Source of the DNA: Pseudomonas grimontii
GTDB lineage: Bacteria > Pseudomonadota > Gammaproteobacteria > Pseudomonadales > Pseudomonadaceae
Length of the DNA stretch: 64,000 nucleotides
Direction: 5' to 3'
NCBI RefSeq assembly: GCF_007858185.1
Contig: NZ_VFES01000021.1
Coordinates: forward strand, 40,706-104,705
Shown: piece by piece, positions 8,753 to 16,763 of the stretch
How the letters are laid out: the number at the start of each line of letters is the position of its first letter
Numbering within the stretch: the stretch's first letter is position 1
Notes under the pieces: generated by a model
The model's database searches: none
What the model was told of the DNA's origin: nothing
The model's input: only the letters and a program-made list of their open reading frames with translations
Made by a program: the position numbers and the translations under genes

Positions 8753-9067
8753 ATGCGTCTTAAATATGCTGTCGCAACCCTCGCTGTGCTTTCCCTTCCA
8801 GTCGGTTCAGCCATGGCCGACAGTTTCTGGCGCAATGTCATCTCGTCGGGCGCCACTACCGGCTCGACGTACCTGACCTTCAAGGACCACAAGCTGGTGG
8901 TTGCCGCACAAGACGACGCAGGCAGCTTTGTTGCCAGCGACGGCGGCATCCGCGGCCCGTACCTGGAAGCCGCCATGCAGAAAGTCCGCGCCGATAACCC
9001 TGGCCTGCAGGCCACGGATATGGAGCTGGCCAACGCCATCCTTGCGAAGAACGCTGTTACCGAGTGA
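8753..9067 (+). CDS. DUF2388 (TIGR02448) small exported protein
   Basis: 104 residues with a signal peptide (MRLKYAVATLAVLSLPVGSAMA, cleavage after A22). The mature part matches the Pseudomonas family of roughly 100-residue proteins with SFWRN, KLVVAAQDDAGSFVAS and LEAAMQKVR blocks. The function is unknown; the location should be periplasmic. It is monocistronic: a strong terminator follows 16 nt after the stop. Confidence 0.85.
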   Translation: MRLKYAVATLAVLSLPVGSAMADSFWRNVISSGATTGSTYLTFKDHKLVVAAQDDAGSFVASDGGIRGPYLEAAMQKVRADNPGLQATDMELANAILAKNAVTE

Positions 9068-9083
9068 TTCCCTCACTCTGAAG

Positions 9084-9111
9084 AATGCCGCTTTTGAAGC
9101 GGCATTTTTTT
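9084..9111 (+). terminator. Rho-independent terminator of the DUF2388 gene
   Basis: A 10-bp stem AATGCCGCTT (9084-9093) with its complement at 9097-9106 and a TTG loop is followed by a run of T to 9111. Confidence 0.92.
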
Positions 9112-9230
9112 GCCCGCAATGTGACGATTCATTCACAGGCGACAGGCTATATTCAGTCGTGCCGTGCAACTATGCCGGCACTGATAAGCCTCTCATTCAT
9201 CGCCAATCTGAAACGGATGCCTTCGTCGCC

Positions 9231-10373
9231 ATGAGCCAACAGCCTTTTCTGCCGTTTTCCAAACCCACCATCGATGAAGCCACCATCTCGGCGGTCGGCG
9301 ATGTACTGCGCTCGGGCTGGATCACCAGCGGACCAAAAGTGCAGGCGTTCGAAGCACAGCTGTCGGAATACTTTGGCGGCCGGCCGGTACGCACCTTCAA
9401 CTCCGGCACCTGCACCATGGAGATCGCCCTGCGCATCGCCGGTATCGGGCCTGGCGATGAAGTCATCACCACACCGATCTCCTGGGTCGCAACAGCCAAC
9501 GTGATCCTGGAAGTAGGTGCCACGCCGGTATTCGCCGACATCGACCCGGTCACCCGCAACATCGACCTGGCCCAGGTGGAAGCCGCAATCACCCCGCGCA
9601 CCAAGGCGATCATCCCGGTGTACCTGGCCGGCCTGCCCCTGGACATGCCGATGCTGTACGCACTGGCCAACAAGTACAACCTGCGCATCGTCGAAGACGC
9701 CGCCCAGGCGCTGGGCTCCAGCTGGGATGGTGAACGCATCGGCTCCACCGGGGACTTTGTATCGTTCAGCTTCCAGGCCAACAAGAACATCACCTCTTCC
9801 GAGGGCGGTTGCCTGGTGTTGAACAATGCCGAAGAAGCCCGCCTGGCAGAAAAATATCGCCTCCAGGGCGTTACCCGTACCGGCTTCGACGGCCTCGACG
9901 TGGATGTGCTGGGCGGCAAGTTCAACATGACCGACATCGCTGCAGCCATCGGCCTGGGGCAGTTTGCCCACATCGAGAAGATCACCGCCCATCGCCAGCA
10001 CCTGGCACAGCACTACTTCAAATGCTTCGGCAGTGATTTCGAGGAAAAGTACGGTGCGCAACTGCCGCCGGCCGATTTCGAAAACAGCAACTGGCACCTG
10101 TTCCAGTTGGTACTGCCGGAGCGCCAGGACGGCCTGCCGGCCCGCGCGACCTTCATGGAAAAAATGCAGGCACAAGGTGTTGGCATTGGCTATCACTACC
10201 CGCCGATTCATCTGCTGAGCCTTTATCGGGCACAGGGGTTCAAGGAAGGTATGTTCCCGGTAGCGGAAAAGGTTGGGCGTTTGATCGTGTCGTTGCCGAT
10301 GTTTACGGCGATGACAGAGGCGGATGTGGAGCGGGCGGTGGCGGCGGTTAAAGCGGTATTGAAAGCAGGCTGA
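9231..10373 (+). CDS. DegT/DnrJ/EryC1/StrS family PLP aminotransferase
   Basis: 380 residues from ATG at 9231 (MSQQPFLPFSKPTID). It is a fold-type I PLP enzyme of the sugar aminotransferase family: SGTCTMEIALRI binds cofactor phosphate, VEDAAQALGSSWDG holds the PLP-contacting Asp, and SFQANKNITSSEGG holds the Schiff-base lysine. Relatives transfer an amino group to 4-keto or 3-keto nucleotide sugars (ArnB, PseC, WecE types). No other nucleotide-sugar, LPS or capsule gene is nearby, so the substrate cannot be told from context. A REPIN lies after the stop, then the convergent gcvH. Confidence 0.9.
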   Translation: MSQQPFLPFSKPTIDEATISAVGDVLRSGWITSGPKVQAFEAQLSEYFGGRPVRTFNSGTCTMEIALRIAGIGPGDEVITTPISWVATANVILEVGATPVFADIDPVTRNIDLAQVEAAITPRTKAIIPVYLAGLPLDMPMLYALANKYNLRIVEDAAQALGSSWDGERIGSTGDFVSFSFQANKNITSSEGGCLVLNNAEEARLAEKYRLQGVTRTGFDGLDVDVLGGKFNMTDIAAAIGLGQFAHIEKITAHRQHLAQHYFKCFGSDFEEKYGAQLPPADFENSNWHLFQLVLPERQDGLPARATFMEKMQAQGVGIGYHYPPIHLLSLYRAQGFKEGMFPVAEKVGRLIVSLPMFTAMTEADVERAVAAVKAVLKAG

Positions 10374-10395
10374 TCACTTACGACTGATGCAATTA

Positions 10396-10488
10396 AATGT
10401 GGAAGGGGGCGTGCTCTCGATTGCGGTGGGTCAGCCATTAATAAGCAGGCTGACACTCCACCATCGGGGGCAAGCCCCCTCCCACATT
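10396..10488. repeat. REPIN (degenerate left arm)
   Basis: The right arm carries the standard TCGGGGGCAAGCCCCC with the CTCCCACATT end. The left arm (10396-10420) has drifted (GGAAGGGGGCGTGCTCTCGA). About 42 nt lie between. It separates the convergent aminotransferase and gcvH and may end both transcripts. Confidence 0.85.
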
Positions 10489-10498
10489 GGTCTTGCGG

Positions 10499-10882
10499 TT
10501 ACTCGCCGATGGCGGCTTTGTAGCCAGCAGCATCCAGCAGTTTTTCCAGATCAGCCGGGTTGCTTGGCTTGAGCTTGAAGATCCACGCGCCGTAAGGATC
10601 GGAGTTCAGCAGCTCAGGACTACCGCTCAGTTCTTCGTTGACGGCAATCACTTCGCCGGCAACCGGAGCGTAGATATCCGAGGCTGCCTTCACCGACTCA
10701 ACCACACCCGCCTGGCCTTCGGCTTTAAACGTAGCGCCGACTTCGGCCAACTCAACAAACACCACATCACCCAGAGCTTCCTGAGCATGGTCGGAGATGC
10801 CGACAGTCACAGTACCGTCAGCTTCCAGACGGGCCCATTCGTGACTTTCGGCAAAACGCAGGTCGGCAGGGATATTGCTCAT
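10499..10882 (-). CDS. gcvH: glycine cleavage system H protein
   Basis: 127 residues from ATG at 10882 (MSNIPADLRFAESHEW). This is the lipoyl carrier that shuttles aminomethyl groups between the P, T and L proteins; the lipoyl lysine lies in GVVESVKAASD (about residue 64). It follows gcvT by 52 nt on the same strand. In P. aeruginosa, as I recall, gcvP comes next; here a REPIN and a convergent aminotransferase follow, so P protein must be encoded elsewhere. Confidence 0.97.
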   Translation of the reverse strand: MSNIPADLRFAESHEWARLEADGTVTVGISDHAQEALGDVVFVELAEVGATFKAEGQAGVVESVKAASDIYAPVAGEVIAVNEELSGSPELLNSDPYGAWIFKLKPSNPADLEKLLDAAGYKAAIGE

Positions 10883-10934
10883 AGTCTGTGTCCTCAAGAA
10901 GTAGTGTCAGCGGCCATTGGCCTGCCGGAAATAG

Positions 10935-12017
10935 TTAGATCAAGGTTTTGCCATGACGCACGAAGGTCGGTTTGACCACTCGAACCGGGTACCACTTGCC
11001 GCGGATTTCCACTTCGGCCCGATCGGCCGTCGCCGTCGGTACACGCGCCAGGGCAATGGATTTGCTCAGCGTAGGAGAGAAACTACCACTGGTGATCTCC
11101 CCTTCGCCAACATTGGCGATACGAACCACCTGGTGAGCGCGTAAAACCCCACGTTCTTCCAGAACCAGCCCGACCAGTTTGAACTGCACACCGGCGGCCA
11201 GCTCTGCTTCCAGCGCCGCACGCCCGATGAAATTGCGCCCAGCAGGTTCCCACGCGATGCTCCAGGCCATGTTGGCCGCCAGGGGCGAAACGTCCTGGTG
11301 AATATCCTGGCCGTACAGGTTCATCCCAGCTTCCAGCCGCAAGGTATCCCGCGCGCCGAGGCCTATGGGTGAAATCCCCGCGCCTACCAGATCGTTGAAA
11401 AACCCTGGGGCCTGATCGGCAGGCAGGACAATTTCCAGGCCGTCCTCGCCGGTGTAGCCCGTGCGCGCGATAAACCAATCGCCGTCGGCATGCCCTTCAA
11501 AGGGCTTGAGCTGGTGGATCAGGGTGCCGCGAGACTGGGTGACCAGCTCGGCAATCTTCTGCCGGGCATGGGGACCTTGAATGGCGAGCATGGCCAACTC
11601 GGGCCGCTCATGCAGTTGCACTTGATAGCTGCCAAGTTGCGCCTGGATCCAGGCCATGTCCTGGTCTCGGGTGGCGGCGTTGACCACCAGCCGGTACCCG
11701 GCCTCGGTGCGGTAGACGATCATGTCGTCCACCACGCCACCCCGCTCGTTGAGCATGGCGCTGTACAACGCACGGCCACAGCCGTGCAAACGCTCGACAT
11801 CATTGGCCAGCAGGCGCTGGAGCCATTCCTTGGCCTGGGGGCCGGTGATATCGATCACGGTCATATGAGATACATCGAACACCCCGCAGTCGCGCCGCAC
11901 CTGATGGTGCTCCTCAACTTGCGAGCCGTAATGCAAAGGCATATCCCAACCGCCAAAATCGACCATTTTCGCGCCGAGGGCGAGATGCAGGTCATACAGA
12001 GGCGTGCGCTGTCCCAT
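10935..12017 (-). CDS. gcvT: glycine cleavage system T protein (aminomethyltransferase)
   Basis: 360 residues; ATG at 12017 behind GGAG. It transfers the methylene group from aminomethyl-H protein to tetrahydrofolate and releases ammonia. Folate-binding features of GCV_T are present (MVDFGGWDMPLHYGS near the N-terminus, DVSHM at about 50, and the C-terminal barrel domain). The 156-nt leader toward the iron permease gene has a TACAAT -10 candidate at 12145-12150 on the minus strand. I do not see a glycine riboswitch core in it. Confidence 0.97.
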   Translation of the reverse strand: MGQRTPLYDLHLALGAKMVDFGGWDMPLHYGSQVEEHHQVRRDCGVFDVSHMTVIDITGPQAKEWLQRLLANDVERLHGCGRALYSAMLNERGGVVDDMIVYRTEAGYRLVVNAATRDQDMAWIQAQLGSYQVQLHERPELAMLAIQGPHARQKIAELVTQSRGTLIHQLKPFEGHADGDWFIARTGYTGEDGLEIVLPADQAPGFFNDLVGAGISPIGLGARDTLRLEAGMNLYGQDIHQDVSPLAANMAWSIAWEPAGRNFIGRAALEAELAAGVQFKLVGLVLEERGVLRAHQVVRIANVGEGEITSGSFSPTLSKSIALARVPTATADRAEVEIRGKWYPVRVVKPTFVRHGKTLI

Positions 12018-12173
12018 GGGTTTCTCCTTCCGGGCTTGGCGAAGGTGCGCAGCGTCGTTGCTCGTGCTGGACGCCTTGAATTACAAGGCCGGCAGCGACG
12101 TACAGCGACTCGATCCGAAGGACGGACCGCACCGAATGCCGCGCATTGTAGCCGCAAGCCGTAGGACTGGCAC

Positions 12174-13790
12174 CTAACCGATTGGTCGGGCGGAGCGTCG
12201 GATCAGCCCGATGACCGGCAGCAGACCCACCAGCACCAGTGTCAACGCTGGCAGAGAGGCCCGCGCCCACTCGCCTTCGCTGGTCATTTCAAAAATCCGC
12301 ACCGCCAGGGTGTCCCAGCCGAATGGGCGCATCAGCAGGGTCGCGGGCATTTCCTTGAGCACATCCACGAACACCAGCAGTGCTGCACTCAGGGTGCCGG
12401 GCAGCAACAGCGGCAGATACACTTTGCAAAACAGTCGCGGTCCACTCACGCCCAAACTACGCGCAGCTTCCGGCAACGAAGGCCGGATGCGCGCCAGGCT
12501 GTTTTCCAGCGGCCCGTAGGCCACCGCCAGAAAGCGCACCAGATACGCCAGCACCAGCGCCGACAGGCTGCCCAGCAACAACGGCTTGCCCGTCCCTCCG
12601 AGCCAGCCGGACAACGGCACCACCAGTTCACGGTCCAGGTAACTGAACGCCAGCATGATCGACACCGCCAGCACCGAGCCCGGCAAGGCATAGCCGACAT
12701 TGGCCAGGCTGATACCGGAGCGGATCGCCCGGGTCGGCGCCAGACGGTTGGCGAAGGCCAGTACCAGCGCCACGCTGACCGTGATCAGCGCCGCAATGCT
12801 GCCCAGGTAAAGGGTGTGGACGATCAGGCCCGAATAGCGCTCATCCAGATCGAACCGTCCACGCTGCCAGAACCAGACCACCAGTTGCAGCACCGGGATG
12901 ACAAAAGCGCAGGCGAACACCAGGCCACACCACCCACTGGCCAAGGCCGCTTTGACCCCCGTCAAGTGGTACAGCGCCTTACCCCGGGGGCGCTCGTTGC
13001 TGGACCGACTGGCACCCCGGGCACGACGCTCACCGTACAGCACCAGCATTACCACCAGCAGCAAGAGGCTGGCCAGTTGGGCCGCGCTGGACAGGCTGAA
13101 AAAACCGTACCAAGTCTTGTAGATGGCGGTGGTGAAGGTATCGAAGTTGAACACCGAGACCGCACCGAAGTCCGCCAGGGTCTCCATCAACGCCAGGGCC
13201 ACGCCCGCACCGATCGCCGGTCGCGCCATGGGCAGCGCCACGCGCCAGAATGCTTGCCAGGGCGATTGTCCCAACACCCGCGCGGCTTCCATCAAGCCTT
13301 TGCCCTGGGCGAGGAATGCGCTGCGCGCCAGCAGGTACACATAGGGATAGAACACCAGCACCAGCACGATGATCACGCCGCTGGTGGAGCGCACCCGTGG
13401 CAGGCGCAAGCCGCTACCGAACCCTTCGCGCAGCAGGGTCTGCACGGGGCCTGAGAAATCCAGCAGGCCGACAAACACGAAGGCCAGCACATAGGCGGGA
13501 ATAGCAAAGGGCAGCATCAGTGCCCAGTCGAGCCAGCGCCGTCCAGGGAATTCGCAGAGGCTGGTGAGCCAGGCCAGGCTTACGCCCAACAGGGTGACCC
13601 CAACGCCGACACCCAGCACCAGGGTCAGGGTGTTACCCAGCAGGCGCGGCATCTGGGTTTCCCAGAGATGGGACCAGATTTGCGCGTCGATGCTTTGCCA
13701 GGACAGCAACAGCACGCTCAGCGGCAGCAGCACCAGGGCGGCGACGCTGAAGACCGGCAGGTACCAGCGGCGTTGGGCGGGGTAGGCCAA
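12174..13790 (-). CDS. ferric iron ABC transporter permease (FbpB/SfuB type)
   Basis: 538 residues and about twelve hydrophobic helices: two fused binding-protein-dependent permease units, each with an EAA loop (EAARVLGQSPWQAFWRVALP near 190, EAARSLGVSGPRLFCKVYLP near 445). This is the double-length inner-membrane permease of Fbp/Hit/Sfu-type Fe3+ importers. The frame opens just after a TAA, and the first usable start is TTG at 13790 with GAGAG 7 nt upstream, so a TTG start is likely. The binding-protein gene lies upstream, separated by a REPIN; no ATPase gene is adjacent. Confidence 0.9.
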   Translation of the reverse strand: MAYPAQRRWYLPVFSVAALVLLPLSVLLLSWQSIDAQIWSHLWETQMPRLLGNTLTLVLGVGVGVTLLGVSLAWLTSLCEFPGRRWLDWALMLPFAIPAYVLAFVFVGLLDFSGPVQTLLREGFGSGLRLPRVRSTSGVIIVLVLVFYPYVYLLARSAFLAQGKGLMEAARVLGQSPWQAFWRVALPMARPAIGAGVALALMETLADFGAVSVFNFDTFTTAIYKTWYGFFSLSSAAQLASLLLLVVMLVLYGERRARGASRSSNERPRGKALYHLTGVKAALASGWCGLVFACAFVIPVLQLVVWFWQRGRFDLDERYSGLIVHTLYLGSIAALITVSVALVLAFANRLAPTRAIRSGISLANVGYALPGSVLAVSIMLAFSYLDRELVVPLSGWLGGTGKPLLLGSLSALVLAYLVRFLAVAYGPLENSLARIRPSLPEAARSLGVSGPRLFCKVYLPLLLPGTLSAALLVFVDVLKEMPATLLMRPFGWDTLAVRIFEMTSEGEWARASLPALTLVLVGLLPVIGLIRRSARPIG

Positions 13791-13835
13791 AGGTTAGCTC
13801 TCGTTTGATGAATAGCTTGAAACCACCACACTCCA

Positions 13836-13926
13836 ATGTGGGAGGGGGCTTGCCCCCGATGGCGGAGTCTCAGTCTATTCATCAGTGACTGATCTACCGC
13901 CATCGGGGGCAAGCCCCCTCCCACAT
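13836..13926. repeat. REPIN with 30-bp perfect arms
   Basis: Arms 13836-13865 and 13897-13926 are exact complements (ATGTGGGAGGGGGCTTGCC onward) and enclose 31 nt. It lies between the iron-binding-protein gene and its permease on the same strand, so it may lower permease expression by stabilising or ending the upstream mRNA. Confidence 0.93.
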
Positions 13927-13950
13927 GTTGATCTGCGGAGCTTTACAAAT

Positions 13951-14955
13951 TCAGTTCCAGCCAGCGCGATCCATCAGGCGAATGGCTTCAGCCTGGCGCT
14001 TGCCCGCCACTTCCACCGGCAATGTGTCAGCCACGAACTTGCCCCAGGTCGCTACTTCAGCGGACGGAGGTACCGCCGGGTTGGCCGGGAATTCCTGGTT
14101 CACATCGGCAAAGATCTTCTGCGCCTCAGGCGTGGTCATCCACTCCACCAGCGCCTTGGCGGCTTCCGGGTGTGGCGCGTGCTTGGTCAAGCCGATGCCC
14201 GACAGGTTCACGTGCACGCCACGGTCGCCCTGGTTCGGCCAGAACAGCTTCACCGCCAGGTCCGGCTTTTGCTTGTGCAAGCGGCCGTAGTAGTAAGTAT
14301 TGACGATACCCACATCGCACTGCCCGGCGTTGATGGCCTCCAGCACGGCAATGTCGTCCGAGAACACGTCGGTGGACAGGTTATTCACCCAACCCTTGAC
14401 GATTTCTTCGGTCTTGGCCGCGCCGTGGGTTTCGATCAGGGTGGCGGTCAGCGATTGGTTGTAGACCTTTTTCGCCGTGCGCAGGCACAGGCGGCCTTCC
14501 CACTGTTTGTCGGCCAGGGCTTCGTAGGTGGTCAGGTCACCTGGTTTAACCCGGTCGGTGGAATAGGCGATGGTCCGCGCGCGCAGGCTCAAACCGGTCC
14601 AGGCGTGGGCCGAAGAGCGGTATTGCAGGGGAATGTTCTTGTCGATCACGGGGGAGGTGAACGGTTGCAGAATGCCCATTTGCTCGGCCTGCCAGAGGTT
14701 GCCGGCATCCACGGTGAGCAGCAGGTCGGCGGTGGCGTTTTCGCCCTCGGCCTTGATGCGCTGCATCAGCGGGGCTTCCTTGTCGGTGATGAATTTTACC
14801 TGCACACCGGTCTTTTGGGTGTAGGCGTCGAACACCGGTTTGATCAGTTCGTCGATACGCGAGGAGTAGACCACCACCTCGTCGGCGGCCTGCACGGTGG
14901 TGCTGCCGATCAGGGTGAGTGCCAGGGCAGTCAGGAGGCGCTTGGGTGCCAACAT
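13951..14955 (-). CDS. Fe(3+) ABC transporter substrate-binding protein (FbpA type)
   Basis: 334 residues with a signal peptide ending VQA-ADEVVVYSS. It is a periplasmic ferric-binding protein: VVVYSSRIDELIKPVF and the tyrosine cluster NTYYYGRL (about residue 218), which normally ligates Fe3+, are present. It should deliver iron to the permease downstream. I looked for a Fur box in the 95-nt leader and found no convincing one; a weak TATCAT -10 candidate lies at 14990-14995. Confidence 0.92.
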   Translation of the reverse strand: MLAPKRLLTALALTLIGSTTVQAADEVVVYSSRIDELIKPVFDAYTQKTGVQVKFITDKEAPLMQRIKAEGENATADLLLTVDAGNLWQAEQMGILQPFTSPVIDKNIPLQYRSSAHAWTGLSLRARTIAYSTDRVKPGDLTTYEALADKQWEGRLCLRTAKKVYNQSLTATLIETHGAAKTEEIVKGWVNNLSTDVFSDDIAVLEAINAGQCDVGIVNTYYYGRLHKQKPDLAVKLFWPNQGDRGVHVNLSGIGLTKHAPHPEAAKALVEWMTTPEAQKIFADVNQEFPANPAVPPSAEVATWGKFVADTLPVEVAGKRQAEAIRLMDRAGWN

Positions 14956-15001
14956 GGGTGCGGTCTCTCATTTGCAAAGTAGGCGCAAATGATAGGGACT
15001 C

Positions 15002-15038
15002 ACATTTGGTAACGCTCGGTGCAGGCGTTACCAAATGT
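15002..15038. terminator. 14-bp perfect hairpin after the ubiquinone operon
   Basis: Arms 15002-15015 (ACATTTGGTAACGC) and 15025-15038 are exact complements with a 9-nt loop. It begins 12 nt beyond the stop of the last gene of the ygfB-to-hydroxylase run, the right place for its terminator, but no T-tract follows. It also lies just upstream of the iron-binding-protein gene, so it could instead be a regulatory site for that promoter. Confidence 0.55.
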
Positions 15039-15050
15039 TGCACAGACGTG

Positions 15051-16274
15051 TCAGGGCTTGGCCAGGTCCGGCAGATCCCCGGTCAACCCGAGGGCCTGGC
15101 GCACAAACACGGCCTTGGCTTCGGGCATCTGGTCGACCATCTTCAGCCCGGCATTACGCAACCAGCGCAGCGGCAGTTGATCGGCCTGGAACAAGCGCTC
15201 AAAGCCTTCCATCGCCGCCATCAAGGCCAAGTTATGCGGCATGCGGCGGCGCTCGTAACGGCTGAGCACCTTCACATCGGCCAGACGTTCACCGCGCTCG
15301 GTGGCCGACAACAACACTTCGGCCAGCACCGCCGCATCGAGGAACCCCAGGTTGACGCCCTGCCCGGCCAATGGGTGGATGACGTGGGCGGCGTCGCCGA
15401 TCAACGCCAGGCCCTCGGCCACATAGCGTTTGGCGTGGCGCTGGCGCAAGGGCACGCACACGCGCGGATCGGCGCTGACCACGCGGCCAAGGCGTCCTTC
15501 AAAGGCGCGCTCCAGCTCACGGCAGAAGCTTTCATCATCCAACGCCATCAGGCGTTCGGATTCAGCCGGCGTAGTCGACCAGACGATCGAACACCAGTCC
15601 TCCTGCCCATCCCGCTCCAGCGGCAAAAACGCCAGCGGGCCGGTGTCGGTAAAGCGTTGCCAGGCCGTGCGCTGGTGCGGCTGGCTGCTGCGCACGCTGG
15701 TAACGATGGCGTTATGCAGGTAGTCCCATTCACGGGTCGCGGTGCCGGTCAGGCGGCGCACGGCGGAGTTGGCGCCATCGGCGGCCACCACCAGCGGCGC
15801 GCGCAATTTGCGACCATCGGCCAGGGTCAGCAGCCAGTCATCGCCGGAACGACGCATCTGCTCCAGGCGCGCATTCGCCAGCAGGCCCAGGTCGCAGTCG
15901 TGCAGACGGTCGAGCAACGCATCCTGGACCACGCGGTTCTCGACGATATGCCCAAGCACTTCGGCATGCACACTGGCGGCCGAAAAGTGGATCTGCCCGG
16001 TGCCGCTGCCGTCCCACACCTGCATCTCGCCGTAGGGGCTGGCGCGTCGTTCAACGATGCCATCCCACACACCGAGGCGCTCGAGAATGCGTTGGCTGGC
16101 AGCCGACAAAGCGCTTACACGCGGTTCGAAGGCCGCCGCGCGGTCGAACGGCTTGACGCTCAGCGGGCTGCCGTCGAGCAGCAACACTTGCAGGCCACTG
16201 CCCTGCAACGCCAGCGCCAGGGCGCTTCCGACCATTCCGGCCCCGACAATCAGCACATCTGCGCGCATGTCCAT
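15051..16274 (-). CDS. UbiH/UbiF/VisC-family FAD-dependent hydroxylase
   Basis: 407 residues. The N-terminal dinucleotide fold VLIVGAGMVGSALALAL, the DG motif VVAADGANSAVRR (about residue 163) and the GD motif ALIGDAAHVIHPLAGQGVN (about 290) define the class A flavin monooxygenases of ubiquinone synthesis. It hydroxylates the octa/nonaprenyl benzoquinol ring; which carbon (UbiI-like C5 or UbiF-like C6) cannot be settled by eye. It begins 3 nt after the DUF4442 stop and is the last gene of the ygfB-pepP-ubiH-DUF4442 run. Confidence 0.93.
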   Translation of the reverse strand: MDMRADVLIVGAGMVGSALALALQGSGLQVLLLDGSPLSVKPFDRAAAFEPRVSALSAASQRILERLGVWDGIVERRASPYGEMQVWDGSGTGQIHFSAASVHAEVLGHIVENRVVQDALLDRLHDCDLGLLANARLEQMRRSGDDWLLTLADGRKLRAPLVVAADGANSAVRRLTGTATREWDYLHNAIVTSVRSSQPHQRTAWQRFTDTGPLAFLPLERDGQEDWCSIVWSTTPAESERLMALDDESFCRELERAFEGRLGRVVSADPRVCVPLRQRHAKRYVAEGLALIGDAAHVIHPLAGQGVNLGFLDAAVLAEVLLSATERGERLADVKVLSRYERRRMPHNLALMAAMEGFERLFQADQLPLRWLRNAGLKMVDQMPEAKAVFVRQALGLTGDLPDLAKP

Positions 16275-16277
16275 GCT

Positions 16278-16763
16278 TTAAGCCTGTCTCGCTGGCGGCT
16301 TGCGCCGCACGTAAAGGGTTTTGTCGACCCGCGCCACCAGGGTGCCGGAGCCGTCATGAATCTGCACCTTGAGGTGGGGCAAGTACTTCTCGCCACCTTC
16401 GGTCTGTCGACGCACCTCATCCAGCAAGGCCTCGTCGATGGAAAATTCGGCATACACAGGGCCCTTGCCCGGCGAAATGAAATCGATGCTCGCGGCCTTG
16501 TCCCACACGATGTAATCGCGGCCCAGGTTCTCCATCAACATCAGCATGTAGAACGGATCGACCATCGAATACAGGCTGCCGCCGAATTGCGTGCCGACGT
16601 AATTGCGGTTGTACCAGCCCAGGCCCAGGCGCACTTTGACGTGACGAAAATCGGCGCTCATGTGCTGCACGCTGACCCCGGCGCCCAGGTACGGCGGATA
16701 CAGGGTCATGACCCAACGCAACAACCGCGCCTTGCCCAACCGTTCAACCAACCACTTACGCAT
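16278..16763 (-). CDS. DUF4442 hot-dog fold thioesterase-like protein
   Basis: 161 residues from ATG at 16763 (MRKWLVERLGKARLL), which overlaps the ubiH stop by 8 nt (ATGCGTAA). The central GTQFGGSLYSMVDPFYMLML block (about 58-77) and the C-terminal strands resemble PaaI/YiiD-like hot-dog acyl-CoA thioesterases. The catalytic role is not established. Its tight placement between two ubiquinone hydroxylases, translationally coupled to ubiH, suggests a link to acyl or aromatic-CoA metabolism, but this is inference. Confidence 0.85.
   Translation of the reverse strand: MRKWLVERLGKARLLRWVMTLYPPYLGAGVSVQHMSADFRHVKVRLGLGWYNRNYVGTQFGGSLYSMVDPFYMLMLMENLGRDYIVWDKAASIDFISPGKGPVYAEFSIDEALLDEVRRQTEGGEKYLPHLKVQIHDGSGTLVARVDKTLYVRRKPPARQA

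Noticed and set aside
12018..12173. Glycine riboswitch upstream of gcvT
   Set aside because: The 156-nt leader lacks the conserved GGAGAG-type core and paired tandem aptamers.
14956..15050. Fur box upstream of the iron-binding-protein gene
   Set aside because: Only scattered AAATGATA-like bases; no 19-bp GATAATGAT palindrome.
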